A DNA stretch of 64,000 bases, from the NCBI GenBank assembly GCA_002007465.1, contig LNAC01000031.1, positions 6,794,069 through 6,858,068 on the forward strand, in the 5' to 3' direction. Of the stretch, positions 23,906 to 34,830 are shown in pieces. Source of the DNA: Ailurus styani. Taxonomy: Eukaryota > Chordata > Mammalia > Carnivora > Ailuridae. The notes under the pieces were generated by a model. That model ran no database searches. It had not been told where the DNA came from and saw only the letters and a program-made list of their open reading frames with translations. The position numbers and the translations under genes were made by a program. Positions within the stretch are counted from its first letter, which is position 1; each line of letters starts with the position of its first letter.

Positions 23906-25399
23906 AGCTTAGGACAAGAGAATCAACAGAGCTAAACTATGTTCAGATTCTTCTTCATTCTGCCTCCTACTAGGTATGGGACAGGGAGGCTAAGAACAGC
24001 TGGAGCAGGTCATTGAAGATGAAAATGTCAATAAACTAAGAGGTCAGAATGTTGAGCCATCAATACTTTACCAACATCATTTTTAAAATCAGATGCCTAG
24101 AATGAAACAGTGTCTAGATTGGACCTGCAGTGTAGAGTAAGAGAGTTGATACTTCTCTTATTCTGGTTAGCATTTCCCATCTTAAAGTCTTGACTATATT
24201 CATCTTTCCACACCTACATCCTAATACGTGTGGTCAACTCTCCACAAATTAATAAGGTAAAATTAAATAAAACCAAATAAAATTAACAGCAGTTAAGCCT
24301 GGTTTCTACCATCTTGAACTTGTAGAATTAAATTTCCAAAATGACATAGAATCTTATTTGTTTTTTAGGATTTCATCATATTCTTTCATTTAAGCTTGAC
24401 CCTTCGAAACCCTCACTTCCTCTACTGTCTTATGTGATATGCGTGGTCTCCAAAATAGGAAGATGACTCCCTAGAAACCTAAAAGTTTGGATTATTTTCT
24501 GGACATCATATCCAAATGTATGTGGAAAACTTGTTTACTTCTTATCATTCATCTTACTTAGGAAAATAAGAGGTATCATTTTGGGCCAGACTAATTTCAT
24601 GTAGCCAGGAAATGGCATCATGGAGTATCCTTCAGAACAAATACTGTAATACATTCATTAAATTTCCCAAATATCATTAGTATTTAGTATAAACACATTT
24701 ATGGCCTGAGCAAAGGTTTCAAGCTTCTCAAAACTCAAAACTTGAGTATTTGTTGAGTGAAAAATTTTAAATTACATACAACGGCTACTTTATTCATTTA
24801 AATTAAAAGAGGAAAGGCTACTAGATTTTTCTTCTTCTTTCTTATATGAAGGATTTGGCTACTACAACTACTTATGCCCTTCTTCCCTATTTGTTTTCTA
24901 ATGTACCTTATAAAGTTGCCATTTATGAGGAAATGCCAGATTTTAAATCTGACACTCATGAACATAGCTTCCTGAGCAACTTCAGAAATTAGTTCTGGTA
25001 ACCCCCCAAATAATAGCATCATAATTAGTGCTAAAAATAAAACTAGTGAGTGAGATTTAGGATTTTTTTTTTGTTCTTAGAATATATCCGACAAAGGATG
25101 TGCAGAAGGTTTTATTCAAAAGACACTTAAAATAAATCTTTCCTCGAGAAGATTATATTCCAATTTAATGCAGAATTGGGTTCACCTGTTTTATTTTTTT
25201 TCAATCTTAGAGCTAGCTTTTCCTTCTTTTTGAATTAGTTTTTCATTCAGTGACATATCTATGTGATTTTAAGGTCACAATTACATTTAAAGACATATTC
25301 AGAGAAGTCTCACTTATATATTGCCTTCACTCTTTTTCCTCCCTCAATTCATAGTTGTTTCTCTTATCAAAAATAAATAGGGATATTTCTTTATACTTT
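23906..25399. other. Unassigned DNA, no gene seen
   Basis: No recognised repeat. A small (CA)n run of about six units lies at 25406-25417 just beyond. Confidence 0.45.
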
Positions 25400-25745
25400 T
25401 CTTATACACACACACATATTTTTCTCTCTTCTTATGCAGAAGGCAGCATACTGTATACACTGTGTTTTATCTTACTTTTTCATGTCATAATATGTCCTGA
25501 AGATCACTCAATAGCAGTATGTTTCCTGTTTTATGTCTGTATTTTGAGGAGGTGCCGTAGTTGATTCAAACCATCTCCTATTGATGAATATCTGGGTTGT
25601 TTGCAGTCTAATGTCATTACAAAATACCACTGTAATCAGTAACTGTGCAAATGTTGTTTTATATATGTAAGGAAACATCTTTATGTGGATTTCTAGAGGT
25701 GACACTGCCTAAATCAAAAGAATCTTGCCTCTGTCATTTTGGTTG
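25400..25745 (-). repeat. L1M-type LINE 3' fragment
   Basis: gcagaaggcagcatactgta tacactgtgt, atatgtcctgaagatcactc, ccatctcctattgatgaata, tctgggttgtttgcagtcta and gtggatttctagaggtgaca reproduce, in reverse, the 3' region of an old L1 (usual reading on this strand: gcatagtattccattgt ... ggacatttgggttgtttcca ... cctagaagtggaattgctgg). Confidence 0.72.
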
Positions 25746-25849
25746 GTAACTTTATACTTGCATTCCTGAAATATACTCTATTTAGTAATGAATGGTAAAT
25801 AATGATATTTTTCTGTGTCATTGAATTGTTTGATAACATTTAAGAGTTT

Positions 25850-26222
25850 ATTAAGGACCGAATTCTGTTCTTCCAGAATTCGTATGTTAGAGCACTATCC
25901 CCAGTGCAACTACATTGGGAGACAGGGCTTTTAAAGAGGTAATTAAGATTAAATGAGGTTCTGAGGAGGGGGCTTTAATCCAGTATGACTTGTGTCCTAA
26001 TAAGAGGAAGAGACGCCAGGATTGTGTGTGCACAGAGAAAAGGTCATGTGAGGGCACAGCAAGAAGGTGGCCTTCGGTGAGCAAAGGAGAGAGGCCTCCA
26101 AAGAAACCAAATGTGTCAGTGCCTTGATCTTGGACTTCCAGCCTCACATGATGTGAGGAAGCAAATTTTTGTTTAAATCACCAGTCTGTGGTATTTTGTT
26201 ATGGCAGCTCTAACAAACTAAT
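25850..26222 (+). repeat. MLT1/MaLR-like solo LTR, near full length
   Basis: ggaccgaattctgttcttcc, agaattcgtatgttagagca, agacagggcttttaaagagg taattaagattaaatgagg, cctaataagaggaagagacg, aggtcatgtgagggcacagc aagaaggtgg, gccttgatcttggacttcca gcctc and ctgtggtattttgttatggc agct with a closing caaactaatata give the whole LTR in order. No coding sequence accompanies it. Confidence 0.68.
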
Positions 26223-26229
26223 ATATAAT

Positions 26230-26252
26230 ATGATACGATACGATACGATACA
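26230..26252 (+). repeat. (ATACG)n pentanucleotide run
   Basis: Four units of gatac/atacg. CpG-containing pentamers are unusual in this AT-rich setting. Confidence 0.85.
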
Positions 26253-26313
26253 GTACAATAGTGAAGTTTGATTTGCGTTGCTTTTGCTCGTGCAGTTTTT
26301 TTCTCAGATTGAG

Positions 26314-26566
26314 TATATATATATATTTATATATATATATATATATATATATANNNNNNNNNNNNNNNNNNNNNNNNNNNNNNNNNNNNNNNNNNNNNNN
26401 NNNNNNNNNNNNNNNNNNNNNNNNNNNNNNNNNNNNNNNNNNNNNNNNNNNNNNNNNNNNNNNNNNNNNNNNNNNNNNNNNNNNNNNNNNNNNNNNNNNN
26501 NNNNNNNNNNNNNNNNNNNNNNNNNNNNNNNNNNNNNNNNNNNNNNNNNNNNNNNNNNNNNNNNNN

Positions 26567-26613
<47 letters not shown>
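26314..26613. repeat. (AT)n microsatellite broken by assembly gap
   Basis: About 40 bases of TA repeat before the N run and about 47 after it. The true array probably spans the gap. Long frames of alternating Tyr-Ile here are repeat artefacts. Confidence 0.95.
26354..26566. other. Assembly gap, 213 N
   Basis: A run of 213 undetermined bases inside the AT repeat. The size may be estimated or measured; the window does not tell. Confidence 0.99.
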
Positions 26614-26618
<5 letters not shown>

Positions 26619-26789
26619 CCAATTTGTTTAAAAAGGTACTTATGTATTTTCCTTGGTTCTATGGTCTGGAACAGCTTATGTGAGATTGGGATTATCTGAT
26701 TTTGAAGTGTGATATATTTCCCTCAAGAAACCATATGGGGCTTCTGTTTTTTGGAGAACAGCTTTTGGATACCTTTATTTCATCTTTCA

Positions 26790-27460
26790 AATTGGGCTCT
26801 ATTTTTTGTTTTGCATTAGTTTCCTTTGTTTTAAAATTTATTTGCATCAGGTTGTCCAAAGATTTTTAAATTTTCTTCTATTTAAATGGCTTTTGTCCTT
26901 GTCATTTCTTGATGACATATATTTCCTTGTTTTTTTTTCCTTGTTTAGATTAGTTGCCATTTGGTTATGTTATTAAAATTTTCAAAGAACTGATTTTATT
27001 GTTAGTTGTATTATTTTTCTAATTCTAACTCTAATTTTTCCTTATTTTCCTTATTCTTTCTTTTAGCTAATTTTTGTTTTCTTTCTATCTTTGAGTTAGA
27101 AGTTGATTTTATTTATTTGAATCTTTTTTTATTAACATAAATATTGAAAGCAATGAATTTTCCTCTGAGTACTGTTTTATTTGTAGCCCATGGGTAAGAT
27201 ATCTTTGTAGTTTATATTAATATTATTTTAGACATTCTGTAATTATGTTTACATTTTCCCCTTTCCCCAAGAGATATTTAATAGAGTTTTCTAAGTGCAA
27301 AAGTAGCTTGTTTTTATTTATGATTTTGTTATTAATTTGAATTATATCGTACTATGATAAAAATACTGTTTCTGTTATTTTTACTTAGTGGAATTTATTA
27401 AAGCTTTCTTTGTGGTCTAATACCTATCAGTGTTCTGTACACACTGGAAAAGAATATTGA
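26790..27460 (-). repeat. L1 LINE ORF2 fragment (antisense)
   Basis: On the plus strand, agattagttgccatttggtt, aaagaactgattttattgtt, agctaatttttgttttcttt, aaagcaatgaattttcctct, gagtactgttttatttgtag cccatgggtaa, tgtggtctaatacctatcag and cactggaaaagaatat follow the antisense of the L1 ORF2 region between endonuclease and reverse transcriptase (usual: aatttccctctaagcactgc tttagctgcatcccataag ... tggcctaacatatggtc ... gagaagaatgtgtattc). It is broken by many indels and encodes nothing. Confidence 0.75.
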
Positions 27461-29958
27461 ATGGAAGAGGGATATGGGGACTTTCTAGGTTTCTCGGTTT
27501 TAATTGTCCCCTCCTTTGTAGCTATAGTGGATGGGGAAGGGCTTTTATTTTTTAAGGAGTACCCCTCTTACCTTTTACTTTTTTTTTTTTTTATTTTTGG
27601 TGTGTCTCCTAATCTTCCTGTGATCTTTCTTCAAAGGGGCAGTCATGCTCATTTATTTACTTCTTCCATTCACCTCTCGGGGACACTCAAACTGCTGCAA
27701 ACCTCCATTTCCAGGGTGTTGCCTTTCTCCAGAGTGCCATATCTAGTCATGCATACTTTCCAAGGCCCCTTTTTTCAAAGCCATTTGCTTGGATCTACCA
27801 TGTCTCAGACTTGTAGTTCCCACTCAGGGTAGGGCCATTCCTTCCTGTGGTAGAGTCCTAGTTGAAGTTATTTCTGTTTTGCCGCCAGTGGGACTCCAGA
27901 GCACTCTTCTCCCTTCCTCACAGCCCCTGCTCGTGTTAAGAATGAAGGGTCTGAAATTCTACCCTACTCCTAAGCTAACTTGGAAATTTTATGGATGCTG
28001 GTAGAAGACATGAGACTCTTGGATCAGAGATGAAGGACTATTTATTATTAGTTACAGCAATAGCAATGATTAGAGTATGAGTATTTTTTTGTGCTGGTTC
28101 TCTAAGCCTAGTTTCCACAGAGCAATGTAAAGTGGGCCATAGTGTGTCTGCACATGAAGCTGGTTGTTGTATAGGATGGAAACCACAAGCTTTGCAAACC
28201 CAAATCTTTACACTGGGCAGTAAATAGGCTATACTACATTCCAGATGGTGTCACTATATTTATCTTCCAAGGCAAACCAGACTTTCTTTCCGCCCCCATG
28301 GGGAAATACTGTCTCTGTCTTCTACAGCTGTTTGCTATACAAACATCATTGAAAAGATAATCTGGAACAAAGTGCAATTCAATCCTTTCTCATGAAAGGT
28401 GCAGAAACTCAAGACCTCATGGGGAATTGTCTCTCAACACTGACTCTACACTGGTAGATGCTCAGGGGCTACCTCTGCTAGTATCAGGTTTTAGTTTTCC
28501 CACTTACATGTAAATTAAAATTTTTTTTCCTGTCTCCTAGTAAAGCTGTTGGCATGGCTATAGATATTATCTGCTTTCTTTTCATCCTAAATGGGTTTTG
28601 AAGATGTTTAGTGATTTGAATTTGGGGACAGCCATTATCCTACAGAAATCTGGAGGCTCTCTGATTACCTTATTAATTTCATAGTAAAAATTATCTACCT
28701 AATAATAATTATATAAATACTATACATTGTTCTAAATTTTCAAATCCATCTACAGACAAAATGTGGAGAGCAAAAATAAATGTAGACTAGAATGTAAATA
28801 TACAACTCGAAAGACAAATAATTGTTTAGCCAATAGAAGTTGATAGAAAACGAGCAGAAGAGATGAAGATGTAGATGTGTTAGTTTCCTCATCTTAAACA
28901 ATGTGTCAATTATATCAATTATAGATAAAGACCAAGTGGAGGGTTGAGGTTAATATTTCATGTTAAAATGTGCTATTTAAAAATTAGAAATATGGAAAAT
29001 ATTTATAGACATATAGAAGATATAAATATAGAAAAATTGAAATTATGTGTCATGACCAAGAAAAATAAGAAGGAGGAGGAAGAAAGAGGTGAGAGCTATA
29101 ACTGTTTTAAATTCTTTATTTTCACAGTTGGGAAGTTGCTAGATACTATCTGAAAGTGATAAAGACATGGAGTTATAAACATTTTATTTAAAAGTAATCA
29201 ACATAAAAAATAAAAACAAATTATTAAAAAGAAATTTCCTCTGGTAATGGAATAGGAAGGAGATGGTTTGGGAATGGAACAGTTAGCTTTTTATTTTATA
29301 CTATTTTGAATTTTTGTTTTACCAAATATATGTATGGTTTTATAATTTAAAGCAATTTTATAGGTTAAAAAATAATATTTTAAGGGCTGAGGATTTACCT
29401 CTTAACAAAATAGCAGTCAACGCAGAAATCATTAGAAGGTTAGAAGCTTCTTCAAGGGATCTAGATTGTGGTTTGCTATCATATAGAATCCACAGGTTTT
29501 AGATGAGGACACATAGTCAAAGGCCTGAATGAGCCATTATGTTTACAATCTTAGGTTAGAGAACGAGAGACGGGATCAAAACCAAAACACATTCTGTAGA
29601 CAAAGTCTGCCATTTCCCAGACTGTTGTAAATGCAGCCATGGAACTATGCAAAAGAAACACAGAGACTCTCATTGACTATGAAAATGTGGAAGGCTAGTG
29701 GCACCCAGCATCACAATTGTGCTGCTCAGAAATGAAAAGGGAAGATAAAATACTACACTCAGTTGATCTTACTTATTATTAATTTCTGGAAGTTTATCTT
29801 TAGCCCCAAAATGCATTATCAAATGAGGCCTTGTCTATCATAATAGAGCTCTTTTAGGAAACTGTAATAAGCAGAAAAGAATGGAGTAGTTATATTCCAG
29901 TCTCTTCTCACTAGAATTCTTGTACCACTTAGATCTTCTTAGGCTTAGCTTTTTCATT
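27461..29958. other. Unassigned DNA, possible old LTR material
   Basis: 27461-28010 is less AT-rich with a 123-codon plus frame (27461-27832) having a hydrophobic, phenylalanine-rich start and no recognised family. 28000-28450 has mixed-complexity sequence that could be an old ERVL-type LTR, but I cannot match it confidently. 28650-29350 is AT-rich filler. No gene called. Confidence 0.38.
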
Positions 29959-29974
29959 AGAAAAATGCATATGG

Positions 29975-30183
29975 GGGACGCCTGGGTGGCTCAGTCGGTT
30001 AAATGTGTGCCTTTCACTCAGGTCAGGATCACAGAGTCCTGGGATTGAGTCCTGCGTCGGGCTCCTTGCTCATCTGGGAGCCTGCTTCTCCCTCTGCCAA
30101 TTGCTCCCCCTGCTTGTACGCTCTCTCTCCTTCTTTCTCTTTCTCTCTGACAAATAAATAACATATTTATAAAGAAAAAAAGA
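29975..30183 (+). mobile_element. Older CAN SINE
   Basis: Head gggacgcctgggtggctcag followed by tcggttaaatgtgtgccttt, then a diverged body, CT tract and tail caaataaataacatatttat. Target duplication agaaaaatgcatatgg is exact at 29959-29974 and 30184-30199. The 'tcggttaa' head with the tctccctctgccaattgctc middle marks the general caniform type rather than the young mustelid type. Confidence 0.94.
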
Positions 30184-30347
30184 AGAAAAATGCATATGGT
30201 ACTCTTAATTTCATAAGGTTGTTTTAAAAATTAAAGGAGATAGTGGAACTCTGCAGCCGCTTTCTTAGCCTCATTAACCTGACCTTAGCCTTTGTTATAG
30301 AAGATATAAAGTAGGAGATTCTATATTGTTACAATCAGAAAATGGTG

Positions 30348-30548
30348 GGCTACCTGCGTGGCTCAGTCTTTAAGTGTCTGCCTTCAGCTCAGGTCATGAT
30401 GCCGGGGGTCCTGGGATTGAGCGGCACATCGGGGTTCCTGGTTGGTAGGAAGCCTGCTTCTTCTGTTCTCACTCCCCCTGCTTGTGTTTCCTCTCTTGCT
30501 GTGTCTCTGTCAAATAAATAATAAAATAAAATCTTCAAAGAAAAATAA
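30348..30548 (+). mobile_element. Older, diverged CAN SINE
   Basis: ggctacctgcgtggctcagt, tgtctgccttcagctcaggt, catgatgccgggggtcctgg and tail tgtcaaataaataataaaat. Several substitutions in head and body. Short target duplication gaaaatggtg (30338-30347) versus aaaaatggtg (30549-30558). It lies only 165 bases from the preceding SINE in the same orientation. Confidence 0.9.
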
Positions 30549-30569
30549 AAAAATGGTGAGTACATTCAT

Positions 30570-31000
30570 CACTTCTTTCGATATATATTTATTGAAGGAT
30601 TACTATGCACTTCACTGTGCACTGCGCAGGGAACTGGGATACATGCTTGAGAGAAACAGGCAAGATGAGTGCCCTCATTAAGCTTATTATCCTCTAGTAG
30701 GGAAGACAGACATTGACCAAAGTATCCTGTAATAATTATAGACTGACATAAGTGCAGTGAAGGAACCCAGTTTTGAGATACCAGGGAACAAAGAAACAAG
30801 GTGTAAACTTAACATTTAGGAAAAGCTCCTCAGAAAAAGGGATAGTTAACCTGCATATGAGGAATTCTTAAGAATTGTACAGAAAAAGAAAGGAGTTTGC
30901 TGGGCAGAAGGATCAGTATGAATGAAGATCACAGGCTAGAGGAACAAATTGTAAGAAGGTCAAGGACACCAAAGCCGGCTGTGTGAGTGGTGCAGAGAGA
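30570..31000 (-). repeat. L2 LINE 3' region
   Basis: atatttattgaaggattact atgcacttcactgtgcactg, ggaactgggatacatgcttg, cctcattaagcttattatcc tctagtagggaagacagaca and gctgggcagaaggatcagta reproduce the reverse L2 3' end (usual: ttgagcacctactatgtgcc aggcactg ... ctggggatacag ... ccctcatggagcttacattc tagtgggggagacagac). Confidence 0.72.
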
Positions 31001-31196
31001 AAGGGTAGAACAGTTCAGTTCATGGAAATCCATCAACCCTCAGAGTGCCCTTGAGAAGTAGCCACATCCGTGTTTTACTGATGAGGGATTAGCTGGTTAT
31101 GTGGGTAGAGCTTAGATTGGAAGCCAATTGCTAGGGTCTGTTCTCTTAGTCTTCACGGTGTAATTAATGCTTTTCAAGAATGGATAGTGAAAGGAT

Positions 31197-31230
31197 GAAT
31201 GAATGAATGAATGAATGAATGAATGAATGA
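31197..31230 (+). repeat. (GAAT)n microsatellite
   Basis: More than eight tandem gaat units; such runs commonly grow from L2 3' tails (tgaatgaatgaa). Confidence 0.95.
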
Positions 31231-31339
31231 AATTTGATTTGAGATCCTCCAGACTAAAATGTGAACATGTTTTCTCTGAACTTTTGTACATTAGCTTGAT
31301 GGCTTCCTGCGCTTGGTGAGCACTTTATTATGAGCTAAA

Positions 31340-31430
31340 ATAAGGACTATTTACTGAGCACTTACGTGCCACGCACTATCCAAAAATTATACATGCATTA
31401 CTTCAGTTGTTTATATAGCCATAAACCACG
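31340..31430 (-). repeat. MIR fragment
   Basis: actatttactgagcacttac gtgccacgcactatcc and atacatgcattacttcagtt correspond to the reverse MIR core (tttattgagcgcttactatg tgccaggcactgttctaag). Confidence 0.58.
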
Positions 31431-31522
31431 TTAGTCTGTGAACTCGTTGAAATGGAGGCCTTGACTTATTCATCTTGGAACCAACAGTGCTTGGCCTATT
31501 GTTTGTCTTCAATAAATCTGCT
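31430..31522 (+). repeat. L2 LINE 3' end
   Basis: ttagtctgtgaactcgttga aatggaggccttgacttatt catcttggaa, cagtgcttggcctattgttt and gtcttcaataaatctg match the L2 terminal segment. Confidence 0.66.
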
Positions 31523-31550
31523 TTTCCTTTTCTGTCCTTTCACTCCATAT

Positions 31551-31579
31551 TTAAGTGCAATTTTAATTGCTTAAGTGCA
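31551..31579 (+). promoter_or_regulatory. Paired TTAAGTGCA sites, candidate NK2-type motif pair
   Basis: ttaagtgca occurs at 31551-31559 and again at 31571-31579, exactly 20 bp apart (about two helical turns), with aattttaatt between them. TNAAGTG is the known core of NKX2-class homeodomain sites. A pair by itself is weak evidence of function. The sequence around it is repeat-free. Confidence 0.22.
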
Positions 31580-33304
31580 GGGAGAAGGAGTAGGTGACCT
31601 TTTAAGAACTTCTAGAAGCTGTAATTCTGAATGTCCAATCAAACTGCTGTTAACTCAGACCGCATTTTAGTATGTAGCAGCAGGCTTAGTTAATTGAAAG
31701 ATTGTCCTTAAATTCAAAAAAGGCTGATGCAGAAAGATGCTTATAATTTTCAGCCAAATGTACTTTCTTTAAAATGTGCTTTCACATGCCTAATGAAGTT
31801 GTCCACACTGAAAAGAGTTGGAAATATATATTTTTAAAAAGGAGATATTGTTGCAAGACTTTTATGGTTATTTATCTGGGTTCTAATCCACCTGAAATGA
31901 TTCTATCCTCAGGGATGCCTCAGGCCAAAACAATGTGAGAAGAGCTAAGGCTGACCACAACCCCCAGTTCCCCATATCCTTCTGTTTATAAAACTAACAT
32001 CATAAAGAGACATTGCAAAATATTGAGGTTCAAAATTAGTTGCAATAAAATAAATTCTAAGCATATAATAGGACATTAAAAAAAGTGATTGCTACAATAC
32101 AAGTCAAATCACCTACAGTTAAATATACACATATAATATATATTACTTATAAAGCTATTAATCCAATTTAACAACATCTAGGGCATTTATGTTAAGAAAT
32201 TGCCAAAAAGCACTAAATGGAATTTACAGAGATGAATAAAAAGCTTAATTATGAAGTAGACTTGGGATATTCCAGTTGGTAAATGAGGCTGTGAAATTGC
32301 CTTTTGTTAAGGAGGAGTATTAATGACTATGTTAGTACTTGACTAATATTTTATGATACTTAGTCTGCTGGTATGTGAAATGCTTCATACATTATCCCAA
32401 ACGATAGTTTAGAAATAGTTTTAATGCCTATTTTATACCTTGCTAGTGAATTACAATCTGTTGATGCTGAATATCTGTTAGAATAATTAAAATATGCAAT
32501 ATGTATGGTTGATAATAATCAAGAGAAATTATTGAAGTTTGCCCAATGTCTTTTTAATCAGTGTATTCTGATTTGCGGTGTGTATGTGATATCTGATCAG
32601 ATGGAAATCTGTAAACCGTATCCTGAGAGTCACCAACACGCAATTTGATGCCAAAAATACTCACAGTTTGATAATAACAAGACAGAGAGGGCAAGGGAAA
32701 CTTGGTCTACCAACACTTACTTTCAAAGAAGCTGAAGTTTGAATATAAAAAGAAGTAAACACAGTATTTCTTGCAACGGGAAGCTTTGTAAAATGAATTT
32801 GCATTAAATCAGATGAGGAAGTTATATTGTATTCATTCCTTCTGTGGTCCTCCACAGGGTAGTTCTGTCTCCCTTTGCTTCCTCCATGTGGGGTTAGTCC
32901 ACAGTTTAGCTCTTAACTCATTGGTCTCTTGTTGTTACAACTGCTTCGAATTTAGGGGTTACATCTTCAACCTTTATCCTTATGTGAATAATACTTAAAT
33001 CCCACATTCTCAAAGTTGGCTTTCACAACTTCAGTCTCCTACCTCTTGCTTCTAGAGGAGCATTTCAACTGGATTTCCCAGCTATCCCTTCAGTTTATTT
33101 GGTGTCTAAAATTGTACTTGTCATTCTTCCTGGCTCCTCTTTTAGGCATGTCTCTCTGTCAGTAAGTCCCAAGCTAGTGTTCCAGCTCAGTCCCGGAGAG
33201 CTTATGTCTGTCAGGATGGCCACCTCTCTTTCCCACCTAGGCCTGAGAACCTCAGCATATCTGCTTAGCCCGTGCTGTGAATGTTAGTGTCACAGCTAGC
33301 TGAG
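31580..33304. other. Unassigned DNA, no gene seen
   Basis: No repeat recognised. 31580-32000 has the texture of unique, possibly conserved DNA; the rest is AT-rich. Short frames near 32661-33290 show no protein signature. Confidence 0.42.
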
Positions 33305-33600
33305 ACTGGGGGAGATGCTGGAGATTAACAGATGAATAAAATCTACTTCCTGCTCTCAAGGAGCTCTCAGACCTACACATAGGTTTCCTTCGCTGTGTCG
33401 TAAACCATATAACACTCAGGTGTGACACTATATGAATATGGGCAAGGTGCTTCAAAGGCCTTGGGCCTAGAATTATTGGAGGACTTCCATAAGAAGGAAT
33501 CCCAGAAGAGTCTAGATTTACACAAGTTTTGAAGGCTAAGATTCCCATTGAGAAGAAGTGGGTGGGAAACTTTGCAGACAGAGAGACTTGCATGACAAAA
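33305..33600 (-). repeat. L2 LINE 3' region, diverged
   Basis: gatgctggagattaacagat gaataaaatctacttcctgc tctcaaggagctctcagacc follows reverse L2 (ctggggatacagagatgaat aagacacagtccctgccctc aaggagctcacagtc). The overlapping 112- and 113-codon minus frames fall in it and are treated as accidental. Confidence 0.5.
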
Positions 33601-34014
33601 TTTAGATTTTTCTCTGTAATTCCTCTTGTATTTTTTCACTTCTGCCAGTATGCTGCTAAAACCTAGTCCAGACTTTAATACACTCACAACTGGCCGTGGC
33701 AATCTCTTCAAGTTCTGGTTTTAGGCTTAGTCTTCTTCCAACCTATAAACATGATATACACTAATTTTCCCAAATTCGCTAACATTCTATAATATTTTGT
33801 CATAACACAATTCAGAATTCTTAACCTGGAGATCAGTGCCTTTATAGTCTGACACTCAATTTCCATTGTAATTTTATTTCTTATCAATAGAATACAGCGA
33901 AGTATAAGTAAATAAAACAAGAAACCCAAGAAAATTTTTATGTTCTCCAACAGGGACCTGCTTGTTGTTTTCTAAGGATTCACTGTGAGTGTGTGTTTGG
34001 GGTGGGGGTGGATT
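33601..34014. other. Unassigned DNA, no gene seen
   Basis: AT-rich. A short GT/GGGGTGG run occurs at 33986-34012. Confidence 0.45.
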
Positions 34015-34135
34015 ATGTAGCTTATAGTCCTGGAATAAAGAGAGGCCTGAGTTCCAATCCTGACTATGTGACATTGGGCTAGTTATTCCTAGCTATCACT
34101 GCATTAGAGTCCTCATTTGAAAAGGAGATGATTGT
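34015..34135 (+). repeat. MIR, 5' and middle part
   Basis: agaggcctgagttccaatcc tgactatgtgacattgggct agttattcc and agtcctcatttgaaaaggag correspond to MIR head to core. A compatible 3' part of MIR, tttctgtgaggattaaatga gataat, occurs at 34415-34450 on the other side of an L2 fragment. Confidence 0.62.
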
Positions 34136-34164
34136 AAAAGGAGATGATTCGTAACTATGTACTG

Positions 34165-34385
34165 TGTGTGACTCTGAGCCAGCAGTTCTTTCAGGCATTA
34201 GGGATATTGTGCTTAAACAAGTCTCAGCCTTCCTGGAGCTTGCATTAAAGAAGTAAACAAATTAATAAGTGAGATATGTTTCCATAATGACACTGTCATG
34301 AAGAGAATGAGTCAGACTAATATGAGAGTGGTAGACAGAGGATGGGAGTGGTGGGAAGGCCATTTTAGATAGGGTGGTCATGAAC
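34165..34385 (-). repeat. L2 LINE 3' region
   Basis: ttcaggcattagggatattg tgcttaaacaagtctcagcc ttcctggagcttgcattaaa g, then gtgggaaggccattttagat agggtggtca matches reverse L2 (ctctgagaaggtgacatttg and neighbouring landmarks). It sits between two MIR pieces of the same orientation. Confidence 0.6.
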
Positions 34386-34404
34386 GGGTTCACGGTGCTA
34401 TGAA

Positions 34405-34470
34405 TCTCATAGAGTTTCTGTGAGGATTAAATGAGATAATAGGGCCAGGTTTATATGACCCTCGAAGGAA
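34405..34470 (+). repeat. MIR, 3' part
   Basis: tctcatagagtttctgtgag gattaaatgagataatag is the MIR segment that follows the poly-A-like core (tcatagggttgttgtgagga ttaaatgag). Possibly the continuation of the copy at 34015. Confidence 0.55.
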
Positions 34471-34499
34471 CCCTAGGTATGATATTATCCCTGTTCTTA

Positions 34500-34830
34500 A
34501 GTCTCTGAATCTTGACTTACACTATTTTCCCCATCTGGTGTGTGCATCCTCCTCTCTCTGCTCATTCCCTGCAACTTCTTCAAGGCACGTTTGAAGCCCT
34601 GCCTCTTTCGCAGCCTTGCCTCCTTCACGCTCTCGCATTACGCATTCCAAACTTTAGGAATCAACAATGCTCTGACTTAAAAGTACTTGCACACATTGGG
34701 CATTTCATCATGTGCAGCCTTGAGACCTCTTTGAATTTTTATATTATGATTTAACTTTCCTGAATTAAGTATTTGTTCTTCCCAAGTCATATAGAAGTTC
34801 TTGAAGGACAGGGCAAGACCAGTGCTTTGG
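34500..34830 (+). repeat. Possible old LINE (L2/L3-type) 3' region
   Basis: ctgcaacttcttcaaggcac gtttgaagccctgcctcttt, then attttttatattatgattta-like sequence and tagaagttcttgaaggacag ggcaag have the order of an L2-type 3' end (caggaagccttccctgac ... aagctccttgagggcaggg). Weak; an 80-codon frame overlaps and is not called. Confidence 0.36.

Noticed and set aside
26218..26683. 134-140 codon frames across the gap
   Set aside because: They consist of AT-repeat Tyr-Ile alternation and N; no real coding content.
27461..27832. 123-codon plus-strand frame with a hydrophobic start
   Set aside because: Composition follows T-rich DNA, and no motif, signal-peptide cleavage context or homology is recognisable.
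33252..33711. Two overlapping minus-strand frames of 112-113 codons
   Set aside because: They lie in a diverged L2 3' region and overlap each other in different frames.
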